Assembly: GCA_050084985.1 (NCBI GenBank)
Contig: JBITNC010000001.1
Span: 42,408,001-42,472,000 of the forward strand
DNA length: 64,000 nucleotides
Source of the DNA: Nageia nagi
Lineage: Eukaryota; Pinophyta
Reading direction: 5' to 3'
Position numbers and translations under genes: made by a program
The notes under the pieces: generated by a model
The model's input: the letters and a program-made list of their open reading frames with translations, nothing else
Told to the model about the DNA's origin: nothing
The model's database searches: none
Shown: piece after piece, positions 22,101 through 33,572 of the stretch
How positions within the stretch are numbered: the stretch's first letter is position 1
Layout of the letters: each line of letters begins with the position of its first letter

Positions 22101-23940
22101 AGCAACCTTCAAATATTCAAAAAATGTTTTGCCAAAAATAACTAAAAAAATAGAAAATACTAAAAAAAGTAAAACATTTTATAAGAACAATAATAAACAT
22201 AGAAAATATAAAATTAAAAAAAAGAGTCTTGTATAGCATGTTACTCAACCATAATCTTCACTTTGTCTTATATTGGTATTATGAAAAGTTTTTCAAGAAC
22301 TATAGCAAGTAGTTCAAGATTCCTTTTCATTTATCACTTATCTTGTATCATCACTTTAGATCATTACATTTGGAGTTGATACTCAGTGTTCTTCTACTTT
22401 TTAATGTCATCCTACTTTTTTAGGATGCATGGGAAAAATAATTCACTCATTCCTATCTACACTTAATCTAGTTATGTCCTCTTATATTTGCTTTTCACCA
22501 TTTACTATGTATATATCACCATCATGACGTTGACTGTTAGACGAATCTCTTCTACCTAGTTTGGTATGGATCTAGTACATGTCCTACACATTAAGATGGA
22601 ACTTGATATTTGTCTATATTCTCTTTGCATAATATCATTTTTCCTTTACCACATCAATATTCCTCCATCCTTCATCATTGCATTCATATGTCGGGGTCTT
22701 TGAATGACACTGCTTAGCAATATTTGAAATTACTCGATAAAAGAGTCATTCTACACATTAAGATGGAAGTTGGCCCGAAATCCATTTTCACTTTTATTTT
22801 GTCCTCTCATTATTTTATGATGTTATTTGACCTATTTTATGTCTACTTGTGTTAATTTCTAAGTCATTTTATCTTGTTTGATAAACTTTGCACTTTTTCC
22901 CTTTTGTCACTTTGAAATTTTTTGCTTTCATTTGACCTTCAAAAACTTGCTTAACCATGTCAATTTCCTTTTCACTTTATTTTGTTTGATCCATAGTTCT
23001 ACATGTGGTCATAATCCATAAATGTCCTTGCATTTTTATTACCTTTATATTTTCTTTCATCTACCTAAGTTGGCTACTTGGCCACTTTATGCACTTTTCC
23101 AACCTATGTCAATTTATGTCATTTACTTATTCTACCTATCTATCTTATCTTATTATGTTTTGTTATGTCTTATTGTATCTTAACAAGTCATTTTGACTTA
23201 TTTTGTAACCATTTCCAAAGTCCATTTTGTTTTAGGACCAAAGGTCCTAAAATTTGACCCTTGTAAAAATTGGCTATTTGATTTTGCATTTCAAAATATC
23301 AAACTCTATCCATTTTTTGATCTATCTTTTTCTAATCCTCCATCGATATAAATGTGATCAAAAGTTAAGTTTTGTAACCTAATTTTTATCATTTGCATAG
23401 TTTTTACAAGTTGTTTCCAAGGCTACCTGTAAAGGTGCACTTTCAGTAAGCACTAAAGGTTTTTCGCAAAGTTAAAATTGGATTTGATTTTCATTTTGAA
23501 AATAGGTCAAATGAGCTTCATTTCTTGAGCCATTTTTTCTAGCATAAAATTTTTCATCCACCTATCATATCGTCAAACCTGTTTGTTAAATTGACATGAT
23601 GGTTGCATGTTTTTGAATGTCAAAGTTGGTCATTTTTCACTTTTGGAAAAGTGTTTAAAACTGTTAGTTTTATTTTGGTCCATTTTCATTGCAGTCGTAC
23701 ATACCTTTTGAGTCCTTATTTTTACATATTATTGTTGTTGACTTAAATTGAGTTTGTAAATATGTGATTATGACATGTTTTTCTTTTGTTTGGTGTGGTT
23801 TTTTAGCCTCTCCTTTTCAAATTTTGATCCCACATTTGCTCATAAATTGGGTGTATTTTTCCTTATTTGTGACACTTGTTATCATTTGATCTTATTCTCT
23901 ATCTATTTTATTATTTTTTTACTCATATCCTTATCATTTT
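22101..23940. other. T-rich non-coding stretch, possible 3' end of the Tat-like element
   Basis: No supported gene. It follows the Gypsy integrase and is T-rich on the plus strand, as is 41719-42150 beyond element C, so the two were probably contiguous before C inserted. A phrase CTACACATTAAGATGGAA occurs twice (about 22586 and 22751). No LTR boundary could be set. A hydrophobic frame at 23775 runs into the LTR of C and is not taken as a gene. Confidence 0.4.
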
Positions 23941-24386
23941 TGAGAGAATTGAACTATAACATGAACAAATCTAAACTCCCAAGATCATATGAAATCTCAC
24001 AAATCACATCTAACAAAGACACAAATCAATCTCACAAAGATAACCAAAGATGTAAGTGGTTCCTCCAAGTAGGAGTACATCCACTAACTATATCTCACTT
24101 CATTCACAATATGAACTCTTACAAACTTTTTAACCTCAAATTCTAAACACTATCAACTAGCATAATTTTACTCCATAAATTGGTGTGTAATCACAAAGAG
24201 GGAGCCTTCTATTTATAGGCTAAAATCCCTCTTTGGATCACTCATTTACCCAATGTACAAAAGCATGACATGCATATCCTTTTACCCAAGGGGCATGCTC
24301 ATGACATAGAGTGTAAGACAAGTTACATTATCATATTCACTTAAATACTTAAGGTATCAAATGATACCCTTAAGTATTAGTGACCT
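23941..24386 (-). repeat. 3' LTR of element C, outer part
   Basis: Starts TGAGAGAATTGAAC and matches 41222-41667 of the other LTR; stops at GACCT, where element B starts. The remaining 53 bp are at 33520-33572. Confidence 0.93.
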
Positions 24387-24879
24387 TGAAAGAACTAGAC
24401 CTACTCTAATTCTCAAGGACCAAGACTAGGAAACTCAATCATTCATCATTCAACATCTAATAAGCTACTAACACCATTAACACAAGATAACACAAATATA
24501 ATGTGGTTCCTACCTCCTTGGGAGTACATCCACAACTAGTTCTCTATTCTCAAGTATGCCCCTCTTACTACAATTCTCTTCTCTTACACAAACTAGTAGA
24601 GTAATCTTACTCCAATTCTTAGATATGTTACAAGAGGAGAGGCCCTCTATTTATAGCTTGAGAGCACCTCCCTAACCTCCCTTTAACCCAAGGGTAAGGT
24701 TAGGGTTACAATAAATGTATGACCTAACTTTAACCTACCAACTAACCCATGGTAAGGTCAAAGTCCACACATAATAAAGAATTCAATTAATCCCTTAAGG
24801 TATCTACATATCCTTTAAGTGATTAATTGAATTTACAAGGAGTTTAGATATTCACAATATTTAATTACAAATTCTAACA
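24387..24879 (-). repeat. 3' LTR of element B
   Basis: Starts TGAAAGAACTAGACC and ends CAAATTCTAACA on the plus strand; partner of 33024-33514. CTATTTATAGCT near 24650 is the reverse of a TATA box. Confidence 0.93.
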
Positions 24880-24891
24880 CTCCCCCTTAAT
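24880..24891 (-). promoter_or_regulatory. polypurine tract of element B
   Basis: CTCCCCCTTAAT directly follows the inner edge of the 3' LTR; on the minus strand this is ATTAAGGGGGAG, the plus-strand primer site, shared with element D at 63066-63076. Confidence 0.85.
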
Positions 24892-25365
24892 GCAATATTG
24901 GGATAGAGCATAGAAGAGAGAAGAGAGAGAGTAAGAGAGAGTTCTCCTCCATAGAGATACAAGTGGAGATGAGAACATTTACATATTTGAGAATCTTTTT
25001 GAGAACTAGTTTGAGACTCACTACATTACCATTTGACAAAAATGGTTTACAATACAATCATTAACCATAATTGGTTTCACTGTACATAGTAGTCGATCAA
25101 CTTTAAGCTGACATGTGAGTCTCCATGAGCTTGCTTACACAAGGTGAGTAACCTGCATTTTTGAAGAAGATCATGCATGCTACAAGCAACTCATGAACAA
25201 AATCAGTTAGATGCATCATATATTCACATAAGAGAATCAAATAATGCCATCTTATAAATAACTGATCAATGGTGCACTATAAGTCATCACAGAGATGCCA
25301 AGCCATCACTCATAGTCACCTGTTGTATATAGACATGTGTTGATTATTAATAGAGCATAAAATTG

Positions 25366-25858
25366 TACAACGAGTTTCTCATGTAGAGCAAACTCACCAC
25401 AGAGGTATAAAATGTACAATAAGTTCCTCACGTAGAGTGAACTTACCATGGAGGTATATTAATTATATGCTCAAAAAATTATACAATAAGTTTCTCACGC
25501 AGAGCAAACTTACCATAGAGGTATAAAATGTACAACAAGTTTGTCACGCAGAGCAAACTTACCATAGAGGTATAAAAATGTACAACAAGTTTGTCATGCA
25601 GAGCAAACTCACCACGGAGGTATAAAATGTACAACAAGTTTATCATGCAGAGCAAACTTACCACGAAGGTATAAAAAATGTACAACAAGTTTATCACGCA
25701 AAGCAAACTTACCATGGAGGCATAAAATGTACAACAAGTTTTTCATGTAGAGCAAACTTACCATAGAGGTATATCATAATCAACACTCTATAACAATAAT
25801 TGTACAATAAGTTTCTCACGCAAAGCAAACTTACCACGGAGGTATAGAATGTACAATC
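25366..25858 (-). repeat. subterminal minisatellite of element B, unit about 45-51 bp
   Basis: Some nine units of the form ACAACAAGTTTGTCACGCAG, then AGCAAACTTACCATGGAGG and TATAAAATGT, are arrayed between the end of pol and the 3' LTR, interrupted by a few non-repeat stretches. The same repeat in the opposite orientation is in element D at 62160-62590. It is read through by short frames with Leu/Tyr-rich repeats, which I regard as non-coding. Confidence 0.9.
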
Positions 25859-25902
25859 AAAAAAGGCCTCTTAGAGGTGAAGTTATCATCACTAACAAAA
25901 GT

Positions 25903-28900
25903 TCAAACTTCACTCCCCCTTGAGGGCAACTTCACCAACCCAAGAGAATCCCTAAGCTTGCTGAATTGAGCTTTAGGAAGGGGCTTGGTGAATAAATCAA
26001 TGGAGTTTTCAGTATATGGAAAATACTCCAAGTGTATGATGTCATCTAGAACCTTCTCCCTGATAAAATGGGCTTGGATTTCCACATGTTTGGTTCTCTG
26101 ATGGAACACAGGATTCTTAGCCAAAGAGATAGCCGATTGATTATCTGAAGAAATAAGAGATGGGCCATTTTACTTATACCTAATTTCATTCAAAAGATGC
26201 CTTAGCCAAATAGTTTCCTAGGTGACAATAGACATGGCTCAATATTCAGCTTCAGTGGTAGAAAGAGTCACAGTAGGTTGCTTCTTGGAAGCCCAAGAGA
26301 TAGCACCTAAACCAATGCTAAACACATATGCAGAGGTTGATTTTTTATCATCTCTATCTCCCCCATAATCAAAATCTAAGAACCTAGAGAGAACAATCGA
26401 GGGCACTTTGGAATACTTAAGAGCAAGATCCTTTGTCCCTACCACATACCTCAAGATTTGTTTAACAACATTGAGGTGTTCAACATATGGTTTTTGCATG
26501 AATTATGCCATCAGATTCACTTCAAAGGCAATATCAGGCCAAGAGATAGTCAGATACAAAAGACTACCGATCAATTACCTATAAGTTATAGCATCAACCA
26601 ACTAAGAATCTGAGCTCAGAGATATAATGATTCCAGGAGAAATAGGTATTGCAGCATATCTACACTCCTCCATTCCAAACTTTTACAAGATATCTGATAT
26701 ATACTTAGATTGACTAAGATAAGTACAATCTTTGTGTTGGTATACTTACATCCCAAGATAATAATGCAATAGACCTAGATCAGTCATTTCAAATGTTGCC
26801 TTCAGTTTGGATATGCACTCTTGGATGATTTCAATATTATTGCCAGTTATTAGAAGATCATCCACATAAAGGAGAATTAAGACCACATCTTTTCCTTGAT
26901 TGAGTATATAGAGATCTGAGTCAGAGAAGCACTTGGAAAAACCAATATTTGCAAAGAATCCTAGAATTTTCTTGTACCATGCTCTAGGTGCTTCCTTAAG
27001 TCCATACAAAGACTTCTTTAGCTTGCACACAAAAGACTCTTTTCCTTCTGGAATAAATCCTTCTGGTTGATTCATGTAGATTTCTACATCCAAGTCACCA
27101 TTGAGAAATGCACTCTTGACATCAAGTTAAAAAACTTTCCATCCTTGAGCTGTAGAAAGAGCAAGGATTATCTTGACAGTAGGCATCTTGGCCACAAGAG
27201 CAAAGGTTTCCTCATAATCAATACCATATTTTTGAGTGAATCCTTTGGCCACTAACCTTGCTTTGTATTTTTAATTTCTCCATCAGAATTGTACTTGACC
27301 TTGTATATCCATTTATTTCCAATCACATTTTTCTCATTGGGATAAGGAACCAAATCCCAAGTTTCATTTTTTATGGGCACCTCATACTCAAATTTCATAG
27401 CTTCCATCCAAAACTCTTGCTTGGAAGCTTCTTTGAAGGTTGATGGCTCATTCGTATTATCAATTTTGGCAAATAAAGATTTATTCAAGGTCATACTCCT
27501 TGTAATTCTCTGAGCTAGAGAATTTTGCTCTTATGGTGACTTCCTTACATTATCATCCAACCAGTTAGGTGCAGGTGAAGAATTATCTGAATTAGATACC
27601 TCAGCATGAGAAGTTGTATCCTTAGGAAGTTCATTGAACTTGACATCCCTAGAAATAAAGACTATTTTATGGGATGAGGAGTAGAGCCTGTAACCTCTAT
27701 GTTGATTATCATACCCTATAAAGATGCATTTTTCTGATCTATTATCCAACTTCTTCCTTTTCTCTGAGGTGATGAAGGCAAATGCATCACAACCGAAGAC
27801 CCTAAAGTGTGAGATGTTAGGTTTCTTTCCTGTCCATGCTTCATACAGAGTTTTACCTTTAACTGCTTTAGTAGGACACCTATTTAGGGTGTGAATAGCA
27901 ATATGAATAGCTTCACCCCATAAGAAATTAGGAAGGTTACCCAACATGCACCTTGCCATTTCCATAATGATTCGATTCTTCCTTTCAGCAACTCCATTTT
28001 GTTGAGGGGTGTAAGGGATTATGAATTGCCGCTTGATCCCATGTTTAACACAATAGTTGTTAAACTCATTGCTATTATACTCACCCCCATTATCAGATGT
28101 TAGAATCTTGATCTTAAAATCAATTTGATTTTCAACAAGTGCCTTGAAGTCTTTAAACCTGTCAAAAGTTTGATCCTTGTGCTCAAGTAGATAACCAAAT
28201 GTCATCCTACTGAAGTCATCAATGAAGGTCAGAACATAAGAAGCTCCCCTAGAGTCTTAGTTTGAAACGGACCCATCAAATCTGAATGCACAAGCTGAAG
28301 AGGACAAGTAGCCCGAGTTGCCTTATCTTTTTCAAACTTTTGCCTATTCATCTTTCCTAGAATGCACCTTTCACAAAGGCCAATTGTGGGTGAAATATTA
28401 GGTAAACCTTCCACAAGTTTTTTATTTTTCATATCTTGAATACTCTTATGGTTAAGGTGCCCTAATCGTTGATGCCAAAGATTACCCTTTGAACAAACAT
28501 TTCCAGCAAGACACATCTTTGAAGGTACTTGATCCATAATATAAAGGTCATCCTTTACTGATCCTTTCATTAAGGTGGCAAATCCTTTCTTAACACACCA
28601 GGAGTGTGAGGTAAACTCAAATGAGTATCCTTTCCTTGTAATCTAAATTACAGAGATAAGATTCATCCTTAGTTTAGGCACATAAAAGACATTATCAAGA
28701 GCCTTTCCATGAATCTTCACACTTCCTATTCCTTGAACATCAAGGATTGTATTATCACCTATCACAATTGTATCCTTCTTGTACTTATGAAAGTTTTCAA
28801 ACTTATCCTTTTCATAACACATGTGATTAGTGCATCCTGAATCAACAATCCAATCACTTGAAATAGTTTGAGTCATTGAGTAGTAGGCAATAGTAGCAGC

Positions 28901-29793
28901 ATGCTTGTTCTTCTTTTTATTATTGAAATTTCTCACATTTGGATTTCCCTTATCTTTTTGAGCAAATTTCTTTTTAGGACAATCATACTCTTTATGCCCA
29001 AAGATGCCACAAAAGTTACAATTTCCATCAAACTTTTCCTAAGGTGTTGGATTGCTTGATCCAGCTTTGTCATTCCTTTGCTTGAAGTTGCCATGCTTCC
29101 TGATGGTAGATGAGGATTTGTTATCTTTGAATTTATAATGTTTGAACTTATTCTTGAAAGGAGTTTTGGTTGCTCCTAGAGCAATGCTATTATCCTTTGG
29201 AGAAAAGTTCAACATTTTCTTGTTTAAAGTTTCCTCATGCTTCAGAAGGAGTCTAGAAAGGTTATCAAGAGAGATGACATCTTCATCATCGAGCCTAGTT
29301 TCCATAACTATAACAAAGTTACTAAACTTTGTAGAGAGGCTTTGAAGAATGATGAAGACCATGAACTCATCATTGATCCAGTTGCACCCATAGCCAACCA
29401 GTTGTATCCTGAGGTCAATGATTTTGTTCAAGTAGATAGAAGCACTTTCATCTTCACCTTGATGATATTGCAATAACTTTTGTAGAATGGTGAACCTCCT
29501 TGAAAATTTTGACCCAAGGTAAATCTTCTTTAGTCTATCCCAAGCTTTTTTGCTGATGTTGAAGAAGAGATCATGAGAAGGATGTCATTTGAAACTGCAT
29601 GATAGATCATTGAATTTGCTAACTAATTCTTTGAGTTGTAGATTTCAAGAGCCTTCTCATCTGTAGGAGCGACCATGTCTTCATTAACTATCTACCATAG
29701 CTTCCTTACTTGTAACTTAGCTCTCACACGAGGTTCCCATATGCCAAAGTTGGAACCGTCGAGTATATGCTTGGGTATGAAGGTTTCAACCAT
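25903..29793 (-). pseudogene. element B Copia gag-pol, frameshifted
   Basis: The minus strand from ATG 29793 to the stop at 25903 encodes a Copia polyprotein. Gag starts MVETFIPKHILDGSNFGIWE and ends in a knuckle CNFCGIFGHKEYDC (near 29000). Protease: DWIVDSGCTNHMCYEKDKF, catalytic triplet intact. Integrase: LWHQRLGHLNHKS finger with CERCILGK, then HSDLMGP, TSDNGGEYNSNEF and PQQNGVAERKNR. RT: GNKWIYKVKYNSDGE, SLYGLKEAPRAWY and YVDDLLITGNN. RNase H: FDYGGDRDDKKSTSAYVFS, then the tail HVEIQAHFIREKV and KPLPKAQFSKLRD. Several stops and at least three frameshifts (near 29550, 28220 and 27250) break it. Compared with D, the ending LPSRGSEV is intact. Confidence 0.92.
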
Positions 29794-31479
29794 TGCTACA
29801 TAAAAGTAAATATGCAATAAGAATGCAAATTTTTACAATTTACCATCTATACAAATAAAACATAAGTAAACATGTCCCACATGTGCAAACTTATAAACCA
29901 CAATCCGTAGAAGGATAAATTTGGGGTTGTTTTCTTGTATAGAATTAGGCCTTCACCTGGATGCCCGCAAGGTGGAGCCCAGGTACTACTAGTCCTCAAC
30001 CAGTTCACCTTGGTCAGTAATATACTCTCACAAGGAGAAGTACCAACTATTTTCCAAGGATCCGATGTATCTTGGATCAGCCATTTTAATTATCTTTTTA
30101 AGGTTTTCATTTTTCCTCCTAGGTTATCAGGATAATCCCTGAATGGACGTGCGGACATGTGGTATCACTACACACATGCCTATCCACTTAATAGAGTTAT
30201 ATCCAATCCAACAGAGGTCTTAGGGGCAATTAAGATGAACTTACCACCACTTGGCTCTTCGAACTAAAAAAGCTCCAGTCTGCCCTATCCTTCCCTTGTA
30301 GCTCCCCAAACAAGTCATGTTATGGAAAAGTACATGCGGATGTGTTCATTTTAGGGGTTACTTTCAATATTTTACATTTTGCAAGTATAAAGCAATTGTG
30401 CAAAAATATAAAGTAAAGTAAAAATACATCATCCACATGAACTTGAAAAACCTTAAAAGTCCAATGGGTTTTGTACTAACCCCTAAAGGACTTTTTACAT
30501 TTTGCATACTTTGCTCAATTTCATAAATTCATTCAATCATTTTAATGAATTTAAAAAAATACTAAGTCCTACTTAGCATTAATCTATAACTTAAACATGC
30601 ATTATTCCATGACTTAAAAATTAAGTAATAAACATGCATCATGCATTATTTAACTTAAAATTTTAAGTACTAAGCATGCTTTATTCCTCAAACAAGATTA
30701 GAGACATGCATTACAAGTTTAGCATGCAAGATCTAGATAAGTTTAAGTAAAAATTATACAAATTCTCCCCTTTTCACTTAAAGTTTTATCCCTAAAAAAC
30801 TCGTATGCTAAAAATTATCTTTTAAGTATGCATTTTAAGTAAATTTCCCTTGTTTACTTTTAAAAAAAAATAGCATACTTAAATTATCTTAGCAAATTTT
30901 TACTAAGAATGTTTTGCCTAAGTAAATTACCATGCTTAGAGAAAAAAAATGCTAAGAGGTTAGCATTCTAGAAATTGCATGTGCACCTTAGTAAATTAAA
31001 CATGCAATATTAAAATATTCTAAGCATTTTTAAAAAGGTAAGCTAAGTTTAACTTAAAAATATTTTTGACCTTATTGTAAAAATAAGTTAAAAATATTCA
31101 CTACTTACCAAGTCTCCAAGAATTAAATGGAGAAAGAGGAGACCCATACCCTACTACATGCATATTTAATGCTTCTTTTACCAAAGCTTTCCAAGTAAAC
31201 AAAAAATTACTCCAAGTCAAACAAAATAAATGCTTTAGGTAAAAAAAAGGATGGCTACCCTTCCCTTACCAAGAAGGAGTATACGTTGCCTCTTGGGAGT
31301 AATTAAACAAGGACATAAAAAATCAAACCCCCTCCTTAGTTGGTAAAAAAATAAATGCATGTTTGTACTTAAAAAAAATGACCCCCCTTTTTCTTCTACC
31401 AAGAAGAGCATATGTTGCTTTTGGAAGTGCATTTAAAGAAGGTAAAAAGTAGTCAACAAAAAAATTAATGCACAAGGAA

Positions 31480-31640
31480 AAAAGAAGAGGGTTTCTTAAG
31501 AGAAGAGTAGACGGCGAGGGAGGAGGGAGAAGGGGCAGCCGACGAGGGAGGAGGGAGAGAAAATGATGGACGGCCTCAACTTTGGGTCCATTTTGTAAGT
31601 GGGTTTTGTATTCTGCTTCCATAATGCTTTTGGGTGGCCT
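31480..31640 (-). other. GC-rich segment in the leader of element B
   Basis: A purine-rich GGAGGAGGGAGAAGGGGCAG-type stretch stands out from the AT-rich leader. On the minus strand it reads a Pro/Leu/Ser-rich frame of no recognised family. Probably part of the foreign cargo of this copy, since D has nothing like it here. Confidence 0.4.
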
Positions 31641-32186
31641 CAACTTCATCCGTGCAATTGATGACTAACTTCCTTTCATATGCACCTATTGCAATTGTAG
31701 ATGAATGATGTTATGCTGTTAACATGCACGGAATAAATAAACTTGGAGCATTATGCAAGCATTTAAATAGCTTGTCTACATAAGATTGCTCACCTAAAAT
31801 CTTTGTCTCTCTACTTAACATGAAACATCACATATGTTCTGGCTGTGAAATAAGGAACCTGAACCTGAAGACTGTTGGAAAACATAGTATATGTTCAAAA
31901 TCCCAAATAGGTGTGGTTTGAGGATTGTCCATGTTTGTCTATAACTATTTGACTAGCTTGTAAGTTGGAAGACCATTCCCATAATTTCATTATTTTTCAA
32001 CAATAGGGTTGAGCCATCTGATTAAGGATGTCAAAATGTAATTTAGGAATTAGCTTGACAAGAAGGTTTTTTCAATGGAAGAGATATTTCAATAGTCTCA
32101 TTCGATCTTCAGGATGGAAGCAGGGATGAATAATGCCATTCATATGCCAACTGAAGAAAGTTGATAGGAAATCTATGTAGCAAGGA

Positions 32187-32393
32187 ATGGGCATGAGTTT
32201 GAAACTCTCAATGGAGCTTGGCAACAGTGCAGACTTCATTCGCTGTGACGTCTACCATGAGTCTGACATGGATAAAGTCGTGGCCATGTCAGATGCCTCT
32301 ACCCTTGACATTCCACTACAACACTGCTGTCAAGCTAGTGTAGAGGTTTTAGAGTTCAACTTTCACCTCCCTGACTTGCACGCAGTGGTTTAA
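32187..32393 (+). pseudogene. short-chain dehydrogenase-like fragment, antisense in the leader of B
   Basis: A 68-codon plus-strand frame contains SMELGNSADFIRCDV, then HESDMDKVV and TLDI. This matches the pattern in classical NAD(P)-dependent short-chain dehydrogenases where the third strand is followed by a CDV or HDV motif binding the adenine end and then LDI before the NNAG loop. The spacing between CDV and LDI is about two residues short and NNAG is not visible, so it is a fragment and not a working enzyme. It is opposite in sense to element B. Its source is probably a host gene; similarity is by eye and could be chance. Confidence 0.45.
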
Positions 32394-32402
32394 GTAGATG
32401 CG

Positions 32403-32465
32403 ACTATCAATGTATCCATTTTGTACATATCCATCAACCATTGCAGTCCATAAGACTACAGCACA
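32403..32465 (-). pseudogene. PPR-like repeat fragment in the leader of element B
   Basis: The minus strand reads VVLWTAMVDGYVQNGYIDS, the helix-turn-helix wording of a plant-type (PLS) pentatricopeptide repeat, in the same sense as element B. Only about one motif is present. Element D has a PPR-like piece at the matching distance from its 5' LTR. PPR proteins bind organellar RNA; this piece is cut off from any such gene and is not functional. Confidence 0.6.
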
Positions 32466-32525
32466 GAAGTGCGCATGGGTTCGAACCCCACAGCCACCAC
32501 CAATTTGTATAGTTTTTTTTTTTTT
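32466..32525 (+). other. B-box-like sequence followed by a T-run (SINE or tRNA-like relic?)
   Basis: GGGTTCGAACCCC at 32477-32489 fits a pol III B box and is followed by GCCACCACCA and a run of 13 T at 32513-32525. No A box or folded tRNA could be found upstream, so if real it is the 3' end of a truncated tRNA-derived SINE. Confidence 0.35.
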
Positions 32526-33010
32526 CAAGGTCATAAAGATTTAAAAAAAATTATATATTAATACTCCTTGTATACAAAGTTATATAAGGCTAATTTTAAG
32601 GCAAAACAATTTGTATACTCCTTGTCATACTCCTTGTAATATTAAATATTGCTCTCAAAAAATTTCAAACTTTGAATAAAAGTATAAAAATTGAGAGCTG
32701 CCTCTTTAATTCAACAATAAATGGCATAAAGAAATATTGCAATTTTTATATACTAATCTCAAAACATCATGCTCACTAGAGGTTAGTATAATTAAAAGCA
32801 TTATATTTCTATTTTTTTTAGCCCCTTTTTTTTTGCAAAATTAACTAACACAAAACTCAAGATATGTTAGTATCATTAGTGACATAAGCCAAAAAAAATT
32901 AAGGAGATTATATGAAGGAGGTTATACCTTCTCTTGAATTTACCTCACCAAGACCTTAAAATTGAAGGAATAAGAGCTTCCACACCAAGAAGGAGAGCTT
33001 CCACACCAAG

Positions 33011-33023
33011 CTCTGATACCAAT
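33011..33023 (-). promoter_or_regulatory. primer-binding site of element B
   Basis: CTCTGATACCAAT is the reverse complement of ATTGGTATCAGAG, the initiator tRNA-Met complement, and directly abuts the 5' LTR. Confidence 0.9.
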
Positions 33024-33514
33024 TGAAAGAACTAGACCTACTCTAATTCTCAAGGACCAAGACTAGGAAACTCAATCATTCATCATTCAACATCTAATAA
33101 GCTAATAACACCATTAACACAAGATAACACAAATATAATGTGATTCCTCCCTCCTTGGGAGTACATCCACAACTAGTTCTCTATTCTCAAGTATTCCCCT
33201 CTTACTACAATTCTCTTCTACACAAACTAGTAGAGTAATCTTACTCCAATTCTTAGATATGTTACAAGAGGAGAGGCCCTCTATTTATAGCTTGAGAGCA
33301 CCTCCCTAACCTCCCTTTAACCCAAGGGTAAGGTTAGGGTTACAATAAATGTATGACCTAACTTTAACCTACCAACTAACCCCATGGTAAGGTCAAAGTC
33401 CACACATAATAAAGAATTCAATTAATCCCTTAAGGTATCTACATATCCTTTAAGTGATTAATTGAATTTACAAGGAGTTTAGATATTCACAATATTTCAT
33501 TACAAATTCTAATA
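33024..33514 (-). repeat. 5' LTR of element B
   Basis: Matches 24387-24879. The outer end reads CTAATA, not CTAACA, a one-base decay of the terminal CA. CTATTTATAGC at 33281-33291 is a TATA box on the minus strand, upstream of the expected transcript start. Confidence 0.93.
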
Positions 33515-33519
33515 GACCT

Positions 33520-33572
33520 TACATAGAATATTATTACATAACCTTTACAATAATGCATTATACATTCCAAGA
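33520..33572 (-). repeat. 3' LTR of element C, inner 53 bp
   Basis: Continues the LTR broken at 24386 and ends TTCCAAGA where the partner has TTCCAACA; it is followed by CTCTCCCTTAAT, a degraded polypurine tract. Confidence 0.9.

Larger units (their letters stand above)
29794..33023 (-). other. 3.2-kb untranslated leader of element B
   Basis: Between the 5' LTR and gag. In element sense it holds a 0.5-kb AT-rich part resembling the D leader (33023-32530), a distinct cargo segment (about 32525-31480), then a second shared part. A block at 29930-30350 is conserved with C (38455-38870) and D (57650-58080). ACCAAGAAGGAGTATACGTT at 31269 is one of several recurring leader motifs. Leaders this long are unusual for Copia. 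Confidence 0.8.
24387..33514 (-). mobile_element. Copia element B, minus strand, 9.1 kb, nested in the LTR of C
   Basis: LTRs 24387-24879 (493 bp) and 33024-33514 (491 bp), primer-binding and polypurine sites, and a decayed gag-pol on the minus strand. It is flanked by GACCT on both sides (24382-24386 and 33515-33519), and joining the flanks restores the uninterrupted LTR seen at 41222-41718. LTR sequence matches element D closely, so B and D are one family. Confidence 0.93.

Noticed and set aside
23775-24146. Hydrophobic plus-strand frame resembling a membrane protein
   Set aside because: T-rich DNA gives Phe/Leu codons by composition, and the frame runs across the border into the LTR of element C.
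25479-25715. Leu/Tyr-rich repetitive minus-strand frame
   Set aside because: Translation of the subterminal minisatellite downstream of the pol stop; no reason to think it is coding.
25366-25858. CRISPR array
   Set aside because: Units are contiguous and degenerate without unique spacers of constant length, and the setting is a plant retrotransposon.
32461-32500. tRNA gene
   Set aside because: Only a B-box-like part and CCACCA-like end are present; no acceptor partner, D arm or anticodon arm could be found upstream.
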